Shown: positions 1 through 7,859, counted from the stretch's first letter. The stretch is DNA of 24,231 nucleotides from an uncultured Coriobacteriaceae bacterium (GCA_900550055.1 URQU01000028.1:1-24231), one strand, 5' to 3'. Notes: generated from the letters alone by a model not told the origin. Made by a program: numbers and translations.

Positions 1-1
1 C

Positions 2-298
2 CCGGCGCAGCTTTCCGGCGGCGAGCAGCAGCGCGTGGCCATTGCCCGAGCGCTTGCTAAAAATCCCAAGCTGTTGTTGTGCGACGAGCCCACCGGCGCT
101 TTGGACTACAAAACGGGCAAGGCTATCTTGAAGTTGCTGCAGGACACGTGCCGCGCCACGGGCAAGACGGTGGTGCTTATTACCCACAACTCGGCATTTG
201 CCGACATAGCCGATCGCGTCATCCATGTGCGTGAAGGCCGCGTTGCAAGCTGCTCCATCAACCCGCATCCCGGCAACGCCGAAGATTTGGAGTGGTAG
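2..298 (+). CDS. ABC transporter ATP-binding protein, C-terminal fragment
   Basis: This is the last 98 codons of an ATPase gene whose start lies outside the window; the frame is open from base 2. The fragment opens with the ABC signature LSGGEQQRVAIARAL, then Walker B (LLLCDEP) with the catalytic Glu, the D-loop (ALD) and the switch His in LITHN. The Walker A motif and Q-loop must lie upstream. The sequence around the signature and D-loop is typical of the MacB/LolD class, which pairs with FtsX-type permeases. The next gene is such a permease and starts 2 bases after this stop, so the two almost certainly form one cytoplasmic-ATPase/membrane-permease complex. The substrate cannot be told from the sequence. 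Family assignment is firm. Confidence 0.95.
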   Translation, partial: PAQLSGGEQQRVAIARALAKNPKLLLCDEPTGALDYKTGKAILKLLQDTCRATGKTVVLITHNSAFADIADRVIHVREGRVASCSINPHPGNAEDLEW

Positions 299-300
299 CC

Positions 301-3300
301 ATGGGAGCCTTTCGTAAAGAGGTTCTGCGCTCCATCACGCATTCGTGGGGGAGGTTCCTCGCCATCGCCGTGATGGCGGCGCTCGGCTGCGGTTTCTACG
401 CCGGCTTGCGCATGACCGGCCCCGATATGCGTTTAGCGGGAGACGAATACTACGACGCCACCGAGTTTTGCGATCTTCGCGTGGTGTCGTCGCTCGGCAT
501 GTCCGATGAGCAGGTCGACATGCTGCGCGGCGTTGAAGGCGTTTCAGGGGTCATGCCCGCGTATGAGGCCGATGCGATATCCCAGCTGGCGGGTGTGCAG
601 TACACGCTTCGCTATCATTCGCTTGACGTGGACGCTGCGAAGGCGAGCAGTTGCGACGATGACATGCATGTGCGATCGGACGATGCCGACTACGTGAACC
701 GGCCCATCTTGGTGGAGGGCAGGTGGCCGGAATCCGATGATGAATGCCTGCTTTCCGTCGACAACGTGTGGACGTCCCCGGTTCACATCGGCGACACCGT
801 TGAGCTGCTCGAGGGCACGCAGGACCTGGATGGCGTGTTCACCACCTGCACCTTCACCGTCACGGGTTTCGTGCGGTCCTCGTATTACACGTGCACTACC
901 AATACCGGCGGCACGTCTTTGGGGTCGGGCGAGCTTTCGTCCTTCGTCTTCGTGCCCGAAGGGGCGTTTGCGGCCGATTATCCCTTTACGGAAGCGTTCC
1001 TCACCGTCGACGGGGCGGCTGGGGAAACGTGGCCCGAGGATGCGTACCAGCAGCGAGTGGACGCGGTGTCGCAGCGGTTGAACGACCTTGCGCCGCAACT
1101 GTCCGCATCGCGCATCGAGCAGCTGCAGCGCGATGCGCAGGCAGAGCTCGACGATAAGCGCGCGGAATTCGAGCGCGAGAAGGCGGATGCCGTCGCGCAG
1201 ATGGACGATGCCCAAGCGCAGCTCGACGATGCGAGCGCCCAGCTTGATAGCGCCGCGGCGCAGCTTTCCTCGGCGGCCCAGCAGCTCTCCAGCAGCCAGG
1301 CGCAGCTTGCCCAGGGCGAAGCGGAGCTTGCCAGCGGTCGCGCTCAGCATGATAGCGGCACGGCCCAGCTAGCCGAGCAGCGCGAACAAGCACAGGCGGC
1401 CATAGCGCAAGCGCAGGCCCAGCTCGATGCCGCTCAAGCGCAGTATGACCAGGCCATGGCGCAGCGCAGCCAGCTTGAGGCACAACTGGAGCAAGCCCGT
1501 GCGGCGCAGCTGGCCGATGTCGCCGCGCAGCTGGAGGCCGCTATCGCGCAGATCGATGCGCAAACCGCAGGCGCGCCCGATCAGCTGGCAGCTGGGAAGG
1601 CCCAGCTCGATACGCAGCGCGAGCAGGCTGCCGCTCAGCTTTCCGCGGCGCAGGCTCAGCTTGACAGCGCGCAGGCCCAGCTCGACGACGCCGCGGCTCG
1701 TTTGGCGTCTGGTCGTGCGCAGTACGCTGCTGGACAGCAAAGCTATGCGCAGGGTCGCGCCGAATACGAAAGCGGCTTAGCCGAACAGCGAAGCGGGCAG
1801 GCGGAGCTTGACGAGAAGCGTGCTGAGGCTCAGCAGCGCTTCGCCGATGCCGAGCAGCAGCTTGCCGATGCGCAGGCCGAAATCGACGCCATCGCCGACA
1901 AGGACGCCAGCGTGTACGTGCTCGATCGCTCGAAGAACCTGGGCGCGGAAAGCTTCCGCAGCGATGCCGGGCGCATGGACCAGATAGCAGCGGTGTTCCC
2001 GCTCATGTTCTTCTTGGTTGCCGCATTGGTGTCGCTTACCACCATGACCCGCATGGTTGAGGAGGAGCGCGTGCTCATCGGCACGTACAAGGCGCTGGGC
2101 TATTCAAATGCACGAATCACGTCGAAGTACCTCATCTATGCGGTGGTGGCATCGGGCGTGGGCGCGGCCGTGGGCATCGCGCTGCTTTCCCAGTTCCTGC
2201 CGTGGTTCATCATGAACGCGTATTCCATCATGTATATGGTGCCTTGCATGCCCACCCCGGTGAACCCGGGCGTGGCCGCAAGCGCCGCCGGCTTGGGCGT
2301 GGGCATTACCGTGGCTGCAACGTGGTTCGCCGCAGCGGCCACCCTGCGCGAGTGCCCAGCCTCGTTGATGTTGCCGCGCGCCCCGAAGGCGGGCAAGCGC
2401 ATCTTGCTCGAGCGCATCCGCCCGCTGTGGAGCAGGATGACGTTCAGCTGGAAGGTGACGGCGCGTAACCTGTTCCGCTACAAGCGTCGCTTTTTCATGG
2501 CCATCATCGGCATCGCCGGTTGCACTGCGCTGCTGCTCACGGGCCTGGGGCTGCAAAACGCCATCAACGACATCATCGATAAACAGTATGGCGAAGTGTA
2601 TAGCTTCAACACCATCGTCCGCATGGATGGCGACGAGGCCGACCAGGCTGCAAAGGATGCGGTTTCGGCTGCGGTCAGTTCGGACGGCCAGGAATTCGCC
2701 TGGGTTTCCACTGAGAACAAGATCGCCTGCGCTCCCGACGGCGACGCCGAGCATCGCCTGGAGCTGGTGTGCGCCCAAGACGCTCAGCAGCTGCAGCGTT
2801 TCGTGCAGATGCGCGAACGCGAAGGCGGTCGGCCTCTCACGCTCGATGACGGCGGCGCCATCATCAGCGAGAAGCTTGCGAGCCAACTGGGGATTTCGGT
2901 GGGCGATACGCTGACGCTTTACGACGAGGACGACATCGGCAACCTGGTAGGAGATGGGCACACGGTGACCGTCGCCGGCATCATGGAGAACTATGTGGCG
3001 CAGTACGTCTACGTCACCGCCGACGTATACGAGCAGACAATGGGCAAGCCGGCGGATTTCGCCACCGTGTATGCCGACCTTGGCGAAGGCGTCGACCGTG
3101 ATGCGTTCTCCGACCAGCTGCTTTCCATGGACGGCGTGAAAACCGTCACCTATAGCGATGAGACCATAGCCAGCTATCGCACCATGCTCAAGACGGTCGA
3201 CAGCGTGGTGGTGGTGCTTGTGGTCGCAGCGGCGCTGCTGGCGTTCGTGGTGCTGTACAACCTCACGAACATCAACATCACCGAACGCGCCCGCGAGATC

Positions 3301-3597
3301 GCCACGCTCAAAGTGCTCGGCTTCACCTCGCGCGAGGTGGATGCGTACATCTTCCGCGAAATCATCCTGCTGTCGGTGATCGGCGCCGCTATCGGCCTGG
3401 TGCTCGGCGTGTTCATGGAAGGCTTCGTCATCACCACCGCAGAGGTCGATCAGGTCATGTTCGGCCGCGACATCCATGCGGCAAGCTTCGCCATCGCGTT
3501 CGCGCTCACCATGGTGTTCTCGGGCATCGTGGCACTTGCCATGCGCGGCAAGCTGCGCCGCATCGACATGGTGGAAAGCCTGAAGTCCAACGAGTAA
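301..3597 (+). CDS. FtsX-type ABC transporter permease with a long coiled-coil insert
   Basis: The protein has about 1098 residues. I chose ATG 301 because GGAG at 289-292 sits 8 bases upstream; an in-frame GTG at 292 would add three residues and overlaps the ATPase stop. An N-terminal membrane segment (about residues 15-35) is followed by an extracytoplasmic domain. Next comes a roughly 265-residue Ala/Gln/Leu-rich coiled coil (about 269-534) with seven-residue AQLDxAx-like repeats, interrupted near G424-P426. After it is an FtsX core with three membrane segments, a fifth segment (about 730-755), a second extracytoplasmic domain, and a C-terminal FtsX core with three more segments, giving about eight in total. 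Each core carries the conserved ExxxIGTxKALGY / REIATLKVLGF type motif. This is the permease partner of the upstream ATPase. Such permeases usually act mechanically on extracytoplasmic substrates; the actual role here is unknown. Confidence 0.92.
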   Translation: MGAFRKEVLRSITHSWGRFLAIAVMAALGCGFYAGLRMTGPDMRLAGDEYYDATEFCDLRVVSSLGMSDEQVDMLRGVEGVSGVMPAYEADAISQLAGVQYTLRYHSLDVDAAKASSCDDDMHVRSDDADYVNRPILVEGRWPESDDECLLSVDNVWTSPVHIGDTVELLEGTQDLDGVFTTCTFTVTGFVRSSYYTCTTNTGGTSLGSGELSSFVFVPEGAFAADYPFTEAFLTVDGAAGETWPEDAYQQRVDAVSQRLNDLAPQLSASRIEQLQRDAQAELDDKRAEFEREKADAVAQMDDAQAQLDDASAQLDSAAAQLSSAAQQLSSSQAQLAQGEAELASGRAQHDSGTAQLAEQREQAQAAIAQAQAQLDAAQAQYDQAMAQRSQLEAQLEQARAAQLADVAAQLEAAIAQIDAQTAGAPDQLAAGKAQLDTQREQAAAQLSAAQAQLDSAQAQLDDAAARLASGRAQYAAGQQSYAQGRAEYESGLAEQRSGQAELDEKRAEAQQRFADAEQQLADAQAEIDAIADKDASVYVLDRSKNLGAESFRSDAGRMDQIAAVFPLMFFLVAALVSLTTMTRMVEEERVLIGTYKALGYSNARITSKYLIYAVVASGVGAAVGIALLSQFLPWFIMNAYSIMYMVPCMPTPVNPGVAASAAGLGVGITVAATWFAAAATLRECPASLMLPRAPKAGKRILLERIRPLWSRMTFSWKVTARNLFRYKRRFFMAIIGIAGCTALLLTGLGLQNAINDIIDKQYGEVYSFNTIVRMDGDEADQAAKDAVSAAVSSDGQEFAWVSTENKIACAPDGDAEHRLELVCAQDAQQLQRFVQMREREGGRPLTLDDGGAIISEKLASQLGISVGDTLTLYDEDDIGNLVGDGHTVTVAGIMENYVAQYVYVTADVYEQTMGKPADFATVYADLGEGVDRDAFSDQLLSMDGVKTVTYSDETIASYRTMLKTVDSVVVVLVVAAALLAFVVLYNLTNINITERAREIATLKVLGFTSREVDAYIFREIILLSVIGAAIGLVLGVFMEGFVITTAEVDQVMFGRDIHAASFAIAFALTMVFSGIVALAMRGKLRRIDMVESLKSNE

Positions 3598-3744
3598 GGC
3601 CCGCCGCAGTCGATTTCGCTATCCGATCATGCGGGGCTTGCGCGGGGCTGTTGGAAGAAGCCGAAAGGCAGAAGGTTTTTTGCTGCAATGAAGGGGACCC
3701 CGGTGGCGCGCCTGCGTCTTTCCGTCCCCCGCATGAGCCGTCCA

Positions 3745-3771
3745 TTGCGTCTGCGTGATTTGCGTTAAAAT
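3745..3771 (+). promoter_or_regulatory. Candidate tig promoter
   Basis: TTGCGT (3745-3750) and TAAAAT (3766-3771) are separated by 15 bases, shorter than the ideal 17. Transcription would begin near 3778, about 34 bases before the trigger-factor start. This also argues against the earlier in-frame start at 3755. It is a consensus match only. Confidence 0.4.
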
Positions 3772-3811
3772 AGGCCGTACCGCTTTGTTTCAAACAAGAA
3801 GGGGACACCCA

Positions 3812-5116
3812 ATGAAGGTTACCGAAAAGAAGAATCCCGACGGCACCATCGAGCTGACCGCCGTTGCAGCCACGGCAGAGGTCGCCCAGGCGTTCAACGT
3901 CGCCCATCACTCGTTCCTGGCGAACATGGGCCTGCAGGTCGGTCCGACCCAGACGCCCGCGCAGGTTGCCGAGGAAGAGCTGGGCATCGTGAACCTCGAT
4001 GCGGTCTCGCAGCAGCTCGCCGTCGATTACCTTGTGCCGTTCGCCGTCGACAAGCGCAATCTGTGCCCGGCGTTTCCGCCCAAGCCGGTTATCAACCAGA
4101 TGATCAAGCGCGGCGAGCCGTTCGAGTTCCAGCTGATCGTCACGCCCAAGCCCGATTACGAGCTGACCAGCTACGAGCCGGTTTCCATCACCGTGCCGGC
4201 GTTCAAGTTCGACGAGGCCATGGTCGACGAGCAGCTGCGCATGGTGCTCGAAAGCTATGCTTCGTATGTGCGTTGCGATCCCCATCCGCTCGGCGAAAAC
4301 GATGCCGCGCGCATCAAGGTGGAGGCAACGCAGGGCGGCAAGCCCCACAAGAACCTGTCCACGGATGGCCGCACGTACATCATGGGCATGAACCTGCTGC
4401 CCGAGGGCTTCGAGAAGAACCTTCTCGGCATGACCGAGGGCGACAGCAAGTCCTTCAGCTTCGATATCCCCGGCGCCGAGGAGGGAGCCGATCCCATCGA
4501 GTGCACCGTCACAGTCTTGGAGTGCCAGTGCAAGAAGGTCCCCGAGCTGACCGACGAGTGGGTTGAGCAGAACATCCCGATGCTGAACAATGCGGAAGCG
4601 CTGCGAGCCTCCATTCGTGAGGCCCTGCTTGCCCAGCAGCAGGCGCAGTACCGTGAAATGCAGCTGTCCATGGTGGCCGATGAGCTGGCTCGTCGCTTCG
4701 AGGGCGCGATCGCTGACGAGGTGTACGAATCCATGCGCGACACGCTCATGCAAAACGTCAAGGGTTCGCTTGCCCAGCAGGGCCTGCAGTTCGATGAGTT
4801 CGTGGCCATGCAGGGCGGCATCCAGCAGTTCAGCATGATGCTCATGGTGCAGGCACGTCAGATGCTCGTGCAGGGCTATGCGCTCGATGCGCTGTTCCGT
4901 CACGAGAAGATGACGCTCGACGACGAGGACATCATGGCTGCCTGCCGCGCCATGAACCCTGCCGACCCCACCACGGCACGTCGTCAGATGGAGGGCAACG
5001 GCCAGGCGTTCGTCCTGCGCGAGACCGCAGGCCGCCTGAAGGCAAACCGTTGGCTGCTCGAGCACGCCGACATCACCATTTCCGACGAGCAGCCCGAGGC
5101 CGAGAAGGCCGAGTAG
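3812..5116 (+). CDS. tig: Trigger factor (divergent), ribosome-associated chaperone / peptidyl-prolyl isomerase
   Basis: The protein has 434 residues, close to the usual family length. ATG 3812 is chosen because AAGGGG lies just upstream; an in-frame codon at 3755 lacks a ribosome site and precedes the candidate -10. The domain order fits trigger factor: an N-terminal domain (about 1-130, ending in the FEFQLIVTPKPDYEL stretch seen where this domain joins the next), an FKBP-type isomerase domain (about 163-240, with NLLPEGFEKNLLGMTEGDSKSF), and a helical C-terminal chaperone arm (about 245-425) ending in an acidic tail. The usual ribosome-docking loop GFRxGKxP is not visible; the corresponding stretch reads around ANMGLQVGPTQTPAQ. 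Family knowledge: trigger factor binds L23 at the tunnel exit and shields nascent chains. No clpP/clpX follows it here. The assignment is good overall; ribosome binding by the standard loop is doubtful. Confidence 0.85.
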   Translation: MKVTEKKNPDGTIELTAVAATAEVAQAFNVAHHSFLANMGLQVGPTQTPAQVAEEELGIVNLDAVSQQLAVDYLVPFAVDKRNLCPAFPPKPVINQMIKRGEPFEFQLIVTPKPDYELTSYEPVSITVPAFKFDEAMVDEQLRMVLESYASYVRCDPHPLGENDAARIKVEATQGGKPHKNLSTDGRTYIMGMNLLPEGFEKNLLGMTEGDSKSFSFDIPGAEEGADPIECTVTVLECQCKKVPELTDEWVEQNIPMLNNAEALRASIREALLAQQQAQYREMQLSMVADELARRFEGAIADEVYESMRDTLMQNVKGSLAQQGLQFDEFVAMQGGIQQFSMMLMVQARQMLVQGYALDALFRHEKMTLDDEDIMAACRAMNPADPTTARRQMEGNGQAFVLRETAGRLKANRWLLEHADITISDEQPEAEKAE

Positions 5117-5223
5117 GCGAAAAGCCGCTCGTAGCCAGGGCTGGGGAAGCCTGAGCCGCCTGCTGTGGTATGCCGTTGCCAGGAGATTTCCTTCTTGGAG
5201 CCCCTTTCGCGGAAAACATGTGA

Positions 5224-5258
5224 ACGCCACGCGCGAACGTCATCGCGCGTGGCGTTTT
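5224..5258 (+). terminator. Rho-independent terminator after tig
   Basis: A perfect 12-bp stem (acgccacgcgcg at 5224-5235 with its complement at 5244-5255) has an 8-base loop and is followed by TTTT. An outer GGAAAA/TTTTCC pairing could extend it. It ends only a few bases before the rpmE -10 element. Confidence 0.85.
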
Positions 5259-5261
5259 CCG

Positions 5262-5270
5262 TGCTATAAT
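5262..5270 (+). promoter_or_regulatory. rpmE promoter, extended -10
   Basis: TGC-TATAAT is a perfect extended -10 element. No good -35 is seen; the -35 position falls inside the tig terminator stem. Transcription should start near 5277, giving a leader of about 54 bases. Confidence 0.75.
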
Positions 5271-5276
5271 GCAAAG

Positions 5277-5330
5277 GCTTGTCTTCCGCCTTGGTCGGAA
5301 ACCAAGGCACGGTAAAAGGAGTACCAGACT
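5277..5330 (+). promoter_or_regulatory. rpmE leader with hairpin, candidate L31 autoregulatory element
   Basis: The short leader contains a perfect 8-bp hairpin: gccttggt (5288-5295), loop cggaa, accaaggc (5301-5308). It ends 5 bases before the ribosome site AAAAGGAG (5314-5321). Ribosomal protein leaders of this kind let the free protein repress its own translation. From memory, an L31 leader class has been described in Coriobacteria; I could not match it here by covariance model. Confidence 0.5.
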
Positions 5331-5786
5331 ATGAAACAAGGAATCCATCCGGAGTACGTGGAGTGCACCGTCAAGTGCAGCTGCGGCAACACCTTCACCA
5401 CCCGCTCGACGAAGTCCGAGCTGAAGGTCGACATCTGCAACGTGTGCCACCCGTTCTACACCGGCCAGCAGCGCTTCGTCGACACCGGCGGACGCGTCCA
5501 GCGCTTCGCCGACAAGTTCGGTTCCGCCAAGGAGCAGGTGGCTGCTCGCGAGGCCGCCAAGAAGGCCGAGCGCGCCGCTAAGGCTGCCGAGATCGAGGCC
5601 GCCAAGAAGGCCGAGCGCGAGGCTAAGGCCGCCGCTAAGGCCAAGCGTGCCGAGGAGTTCGCCAAGAAGGCTGCTGCCGAGGCTGAGAAGGCTGCCGAGA
5701 TCGAGGCCGCTACCGCCGCTGCCGAGGCCGTCGAGGCTCCCGCAGAGGCCGAGGTTGAGGCTGTTGCCGAGACCGCTGCCGAATAG
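5331..5786 (+). CDS. rpmE: Ribosomal protein L31 with a long Ala/Lys/Glu C-terminal tail
   Basis: The protein has 151 residues, about twice the normal 65-75. Residues 1-65 are a zinc-type (C+) L31: C16, C18, C36 and C39 form the CxC...CxxC metal site, followed by HPFYTG and RFADKFG. ATG 5331 has AAAAGGAG 9 bases upstream. Residues from about 66 to the end are almost entirely Ala, Lys and Glu. Imperfect repeats of AEIEAAKKAERxAKAA are basic first and become acidic (EAPAEAEVEAVAET) at the end. Such a tail should be a long single helix, resembling histone-H1-like or TolA-like tails. L31 bridges the ribosomal subunits near the 5S region. The role of the tail is unknown. The gene is a single-gene unit with its own promoter and terminator. 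Confidence 0.95.
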   Translation: MKQGIHPEYVECTVKCSCGNTFTTRSTKSELKVDICNVCHPFYTGQQRFVDTGGRVQRFADKFGSAKEQVAAREAAKKAERAAKAAEIEAAKKAEREAKAAAKAKRAEEFAKKAAAEAEKAAEIEAATAAAEAVEAPAEAEVEAVAETAAE

Positions 5787-6095
5787 CACTACAGCATCAA
5801 GCACAAAAAGCACTGCACAAAAAGCAACAGGAAGGCCCGCGAAAGCGGGTTTTCCTGCATTTCAGGCCCGTTGCGGTAATGCAGCATATCGGTAACGCTT
5901 CGCTTTCGCGGTGTAATAGGGGGCGATGCTCGGCGTATAGTCAAATGGGAAGTGACGCTGAGCTGCATTTGCTTGCAGCGGACACCTCTCCCACTTTGCC
6001 CTTCGATTCGCTGCTATGAACGTGATAAACTTTCATTAATAGGAAGCGATATCAATAACTACACCTTATGTAAAGGTAAGAGCAAGGAGGCTCCT
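5787..6095. other. Intergenic region rpmE-hrb
   Basis: It holds the rpmE terminator at its start and the rubredoxin gene's ribosome site (AAGGAGG, 6084-6090) at its end. The last 80 bases are noticeably AT-rich. Possible -10 elements are TGC-TATGAA (6012-6020) and TGA-TAAACT (6023-6031); neither has a convincing -35. A small inverted repeat, acctt-N5-aaggt (6063-6077), sits just before the ribosome site. I see no gene here; in-frame codons upstream of 6096 lack a ribosome site. Confidence 0.5.
5829..5856 (+). terminator. Rho-independent terminator after rpmE
   Basis: The core stem cccgc-gaaa-gcggg (5836-5849) has a GNRA tetraloop. It extends outward through two G-U pairs to AGGAA/TTCCT, for 12 pairs in all, and a TTTT run lies in the 3' arm. 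Confidence 0.8.
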
Positions 6096-6773
6096 ATGTT
6101 CGACAAGAAGGCGTTCCATTCGCTTAGCTACGGTATGTACGTTATCGGCACGCGCTTCGATAACAAGGACTACGGGTGCGTTGCCAATACGTTTGCTCAG
6201 GTTACTTCGTCTCCCTTGCAGGTCAACGTGGCGCTGAACAAGGAAAACGCTACGACCGAGGCGGTTCGTCAAGCTGGTTGTTTCACGGCATCCTGCTTGT
6301 CCGAGCAGGCGGATATGCAGTTGATCGGAACGTTCGGTTTCCATACGTCCACCGAGCTTGATAAATTCGCGCAGCATGCAAGCGCCCGTGATGAATCCGG
6401 CTTGCCCTATGTGGCCGAGCAATGTTGCGCTTGGTTCTCCGCGAAGGTGGTCTCGGAGCTCGACCTGGGTACGCATGTGCTGTTCGTGGGGGAGGTTGAG
6501 GAATGCGCCAAGGTCGCCGATGCGGCTGCTCCCATGACGTATGCGTTCTATCATCAGGTCAAGGGCGGCAAGACGCCTCCTAAGGCTTCCAGCTATCTGG
6601 GTGAAGAACAACCTGCCGCCGCGCCCGCTGAATCGACCGTCGCTGTGCTGCCTAAGATTGCCTGGCGTTGCACCATCTGCGGGCATATGGAGTACGTCGA
6701 TGAGCTTCCCGATGATTTTGTCTGCCCGGTGTGCGGTGTCGGCAAGGAATTCTTCGAGCGGGTGGAGCTCTAA
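6096..6773 (+). CDS. hrb: High-molecular-weight rubredoxin: flavin reductase-like domain fused to rubredoxin
   Basis: The protein has 225 residues. ATG 6096 follows a strong AAGGAGG with 5-base spacing. Residues 1-155 are a flavin reductase-like FMN-binding domain (SYGMYVIGTR...GCVANTFAQVTSSPLQVNVALNK...FTASCLSE). An Ala/Pro-rich linker follows, then a rubredoxin (about 187-222) with both metal knuckles, C192-x2-C195 and C210-x2-C213. This is the architecture of the Hrb protein known from anaerobes, where it passes electrons from NAD(P)H to flavodiiron proteins that reduce nitric oxide or oxygen. No flavodiiron gene is beside it in this window, so its partner must be encoded elsewhere. It is a single-gene unit, convergent with nadK. 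Function is inferred from domains; the domain calls are firm. Confidence 0.88.
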   Translation: MFDKKAFHSLSYGMYVIGTRFDNKDYGCVANTFAQVTSSPLQVNVALNKENATTEAVRQAGCFTASCLSEQADMQLIGTFGFHTSTELDKFAQHASARDESGLPYVAEQCCAWFSAKVVSELDLGTHVLFVGEVEECAKVADAAAPMTYAFYHQVKGGKTPPKASSYLGEEQPAAAPAESTVAVLPKIAWRCTICGHMEYVDELPDDFVCPVCGVGKEFFERVEL

Positions 6774-6885
6774 GGGATTAAGGCAGACTGACGGTTTTCT
6801 TGTTCGGTGAATGCCGCTGGCTTGGATATGGCTCGCGGCGCATTGTGCAGGATTCGTTCGGAAAGGGTGCTCGCACCTGCTATTG

Positions 6886-6924
6886 CAAAAAGGCTCGCAA
6901 GCCGAATCACGGCTTGCGAGCCTT
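6886..6924 (-). terminator. Rho-independent terminator after nadK
   Basis: A perfect 15-bp inverted repeat (6890-6904 with 6910-6924) has a 5-base loop. Read on the minus strand it is followed by TTTTT, so it terminates nadK. On the plus strand no T run follows directly, but the hairpin may still slow transcripts from hrb. A second copy of gcttgcgagc lies at 6943-6952, overlapping the nadK stop. Confidence 0.85.
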
Positions 6925-6951
6925 GCATGGTTTTGGGCGAATGCTTGCGAG

Positions 6952-7839
6952 CTAAAAGAACACCTTCGCCGCATGGTTGTAAAACCCTTCGTCCTTATAG
7001 CGCAGAAGCGTGGTGGGCACGTCGCCTCGGCGCACATACAGGCGTCGAAGAGGGCGGTCGAGTTCCACCAGCTCGCCGTCTATGAACAAGGTGGCATCGC
7101 GATCGTCTTTGTTCTCCGACAGGTCCATTTCCACCACATCGGATGGCGCCGTGACCACGGCGCGGGAGTGCAGCGTGTGAGGCGCGATGGGCACGGCCAC
7201 CAAACCCGTGAAGCCGGGTGCCACCAGCGGCCCGCCTGCAGACAGCGCATAGGCCGTGGAACCCGTTGCGCTTGCCACCACCAGGCCATCGCCGCGCATG
7301 TTCGCCAAATGCGATCCTGACACACCCAGGCCGAAATCGATGATGCGCCCATTTGCGCCGCGGGTGACGGCAACCTCGTTCAGGGCGAAGAACTCGCGGG
7401 GCTCGTCGGGCTCCTCGCCGGCTCCGTCATCTGCGAAGGGATCGGCTTCGCCTTCGCAGACGACTCGGATATCCAGGTTGGTGCGCACTTCGTGGGTTGC
7501 GTCACCCGAAAGCGCCGCAACCAGCGGCTCCATCACGCCCGATTCGTTCGGGTTCGCCAAAAAGCCCAGGCGCCCATAATTGATGCCCAGGATAGGCGTG
7601 CCATGAAAGCCCACCTGACGCGCCGTGCGCAGGATGGTGCCATCCCCGCCTAGGGCCACCGCCATATCCACGCCATGCTCGAACAGCTCGGAAAGCTCGG
7701 GCGCTGCCAGGGGGGAGGCAAGGTTCGAGGAGTCGATCACGGTATAGTCGATTCCTTGCGTGGCCAGGTACGTTACCAGCAGCAACGATGCATCGATCGC
7801 CTGTGAGTTGGAATTATTACGCACGATGAGGATGTGCAT
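6952..7839 (-). CDS. nadK: NAD kinase
   Basis: The enzyme phosphorylates NAD to NADP with ATP or polyphosphate in the cytoplasm. It has 295 residues, the usual size. The start MHILIVRNNSNSQ at 7839 is chosen because GGAAAGAGG lies 6-7 bases upstream and the Rossmann-like strand begins right there; longer in-frame extensions would run through the promoter. The GGDGT motif is at residues 64-68. Also visible are the FALNEVAVTRG (NE) motif, GDGLVVASATGSTAYALSAGGPL, and the PIAPHTLHSRA segment that closes the NAD site. A polar, acidic insert (DPFADDGAGEEPDEPRE) precedes the NE motif. In many bacteria nadK lies with recN and hemolysin-like genes; here it stands alone and is divergent from murJ. Confidence 0.95.
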   Translation of the reverse strand: MHILIVRNNSNSQAIDASLLLVTYLATQGIDYTVIDSSNLASPLAAPELSELFEHGVDMAVALGGDGTILRTARQVGFHGTPILGINYGRLGFLANPNESGVMEPLVAALSGDATHEVRTNLDIRVVCEGEADPFADDGAGEEPDEPREFFALNEVAVTRGANGRIIDFGLGVSGSHLANMRGDGLVVASATGSTAYALSAGGPLVAPGFTGLVAVPIAPHTLHSRAVVTAPSDVVEMDLSENKDDRDATLFIDGELVELDRPLRRLYVRRGDVPTTLLRYKDEGFYNHAAKVFF

Positions 7840-7859
7840 GCGGGGCCTCTTTCCGTGTT

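Noticed and set aside
1195..1860. Dense short DNA repeats that could suggest a repeat array or CRISPR
   Set aside because: They encode the seven-residue coiled-coil repeats of the permease in a single open frame, with no constant repeat length or unique spacers.
3668..3681. Possible terminator after the permease (short hairpin plus T6)
   Set aside because: The only stem is about 3-4 pairs, too weak to call, although the T run itself is real.
3506..5230. Long open frame (574 codons) on the minus strand opposite tig
   Set aside because: It is antisense to a well-supported gene, is His/Leu/Gly-rich in the way GC-rich shadows are, and has no family motif. The same holds for long minus-strand frames opposite the permease, ftsI, murE/murF and mraY.
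5952..6095. Upstream extension of the rubredoxin reading frame
   Set aside because: It has no ribosome site, has a non-coding AT-rich composition, and ATG 6096 has a strong AAGGAGG.
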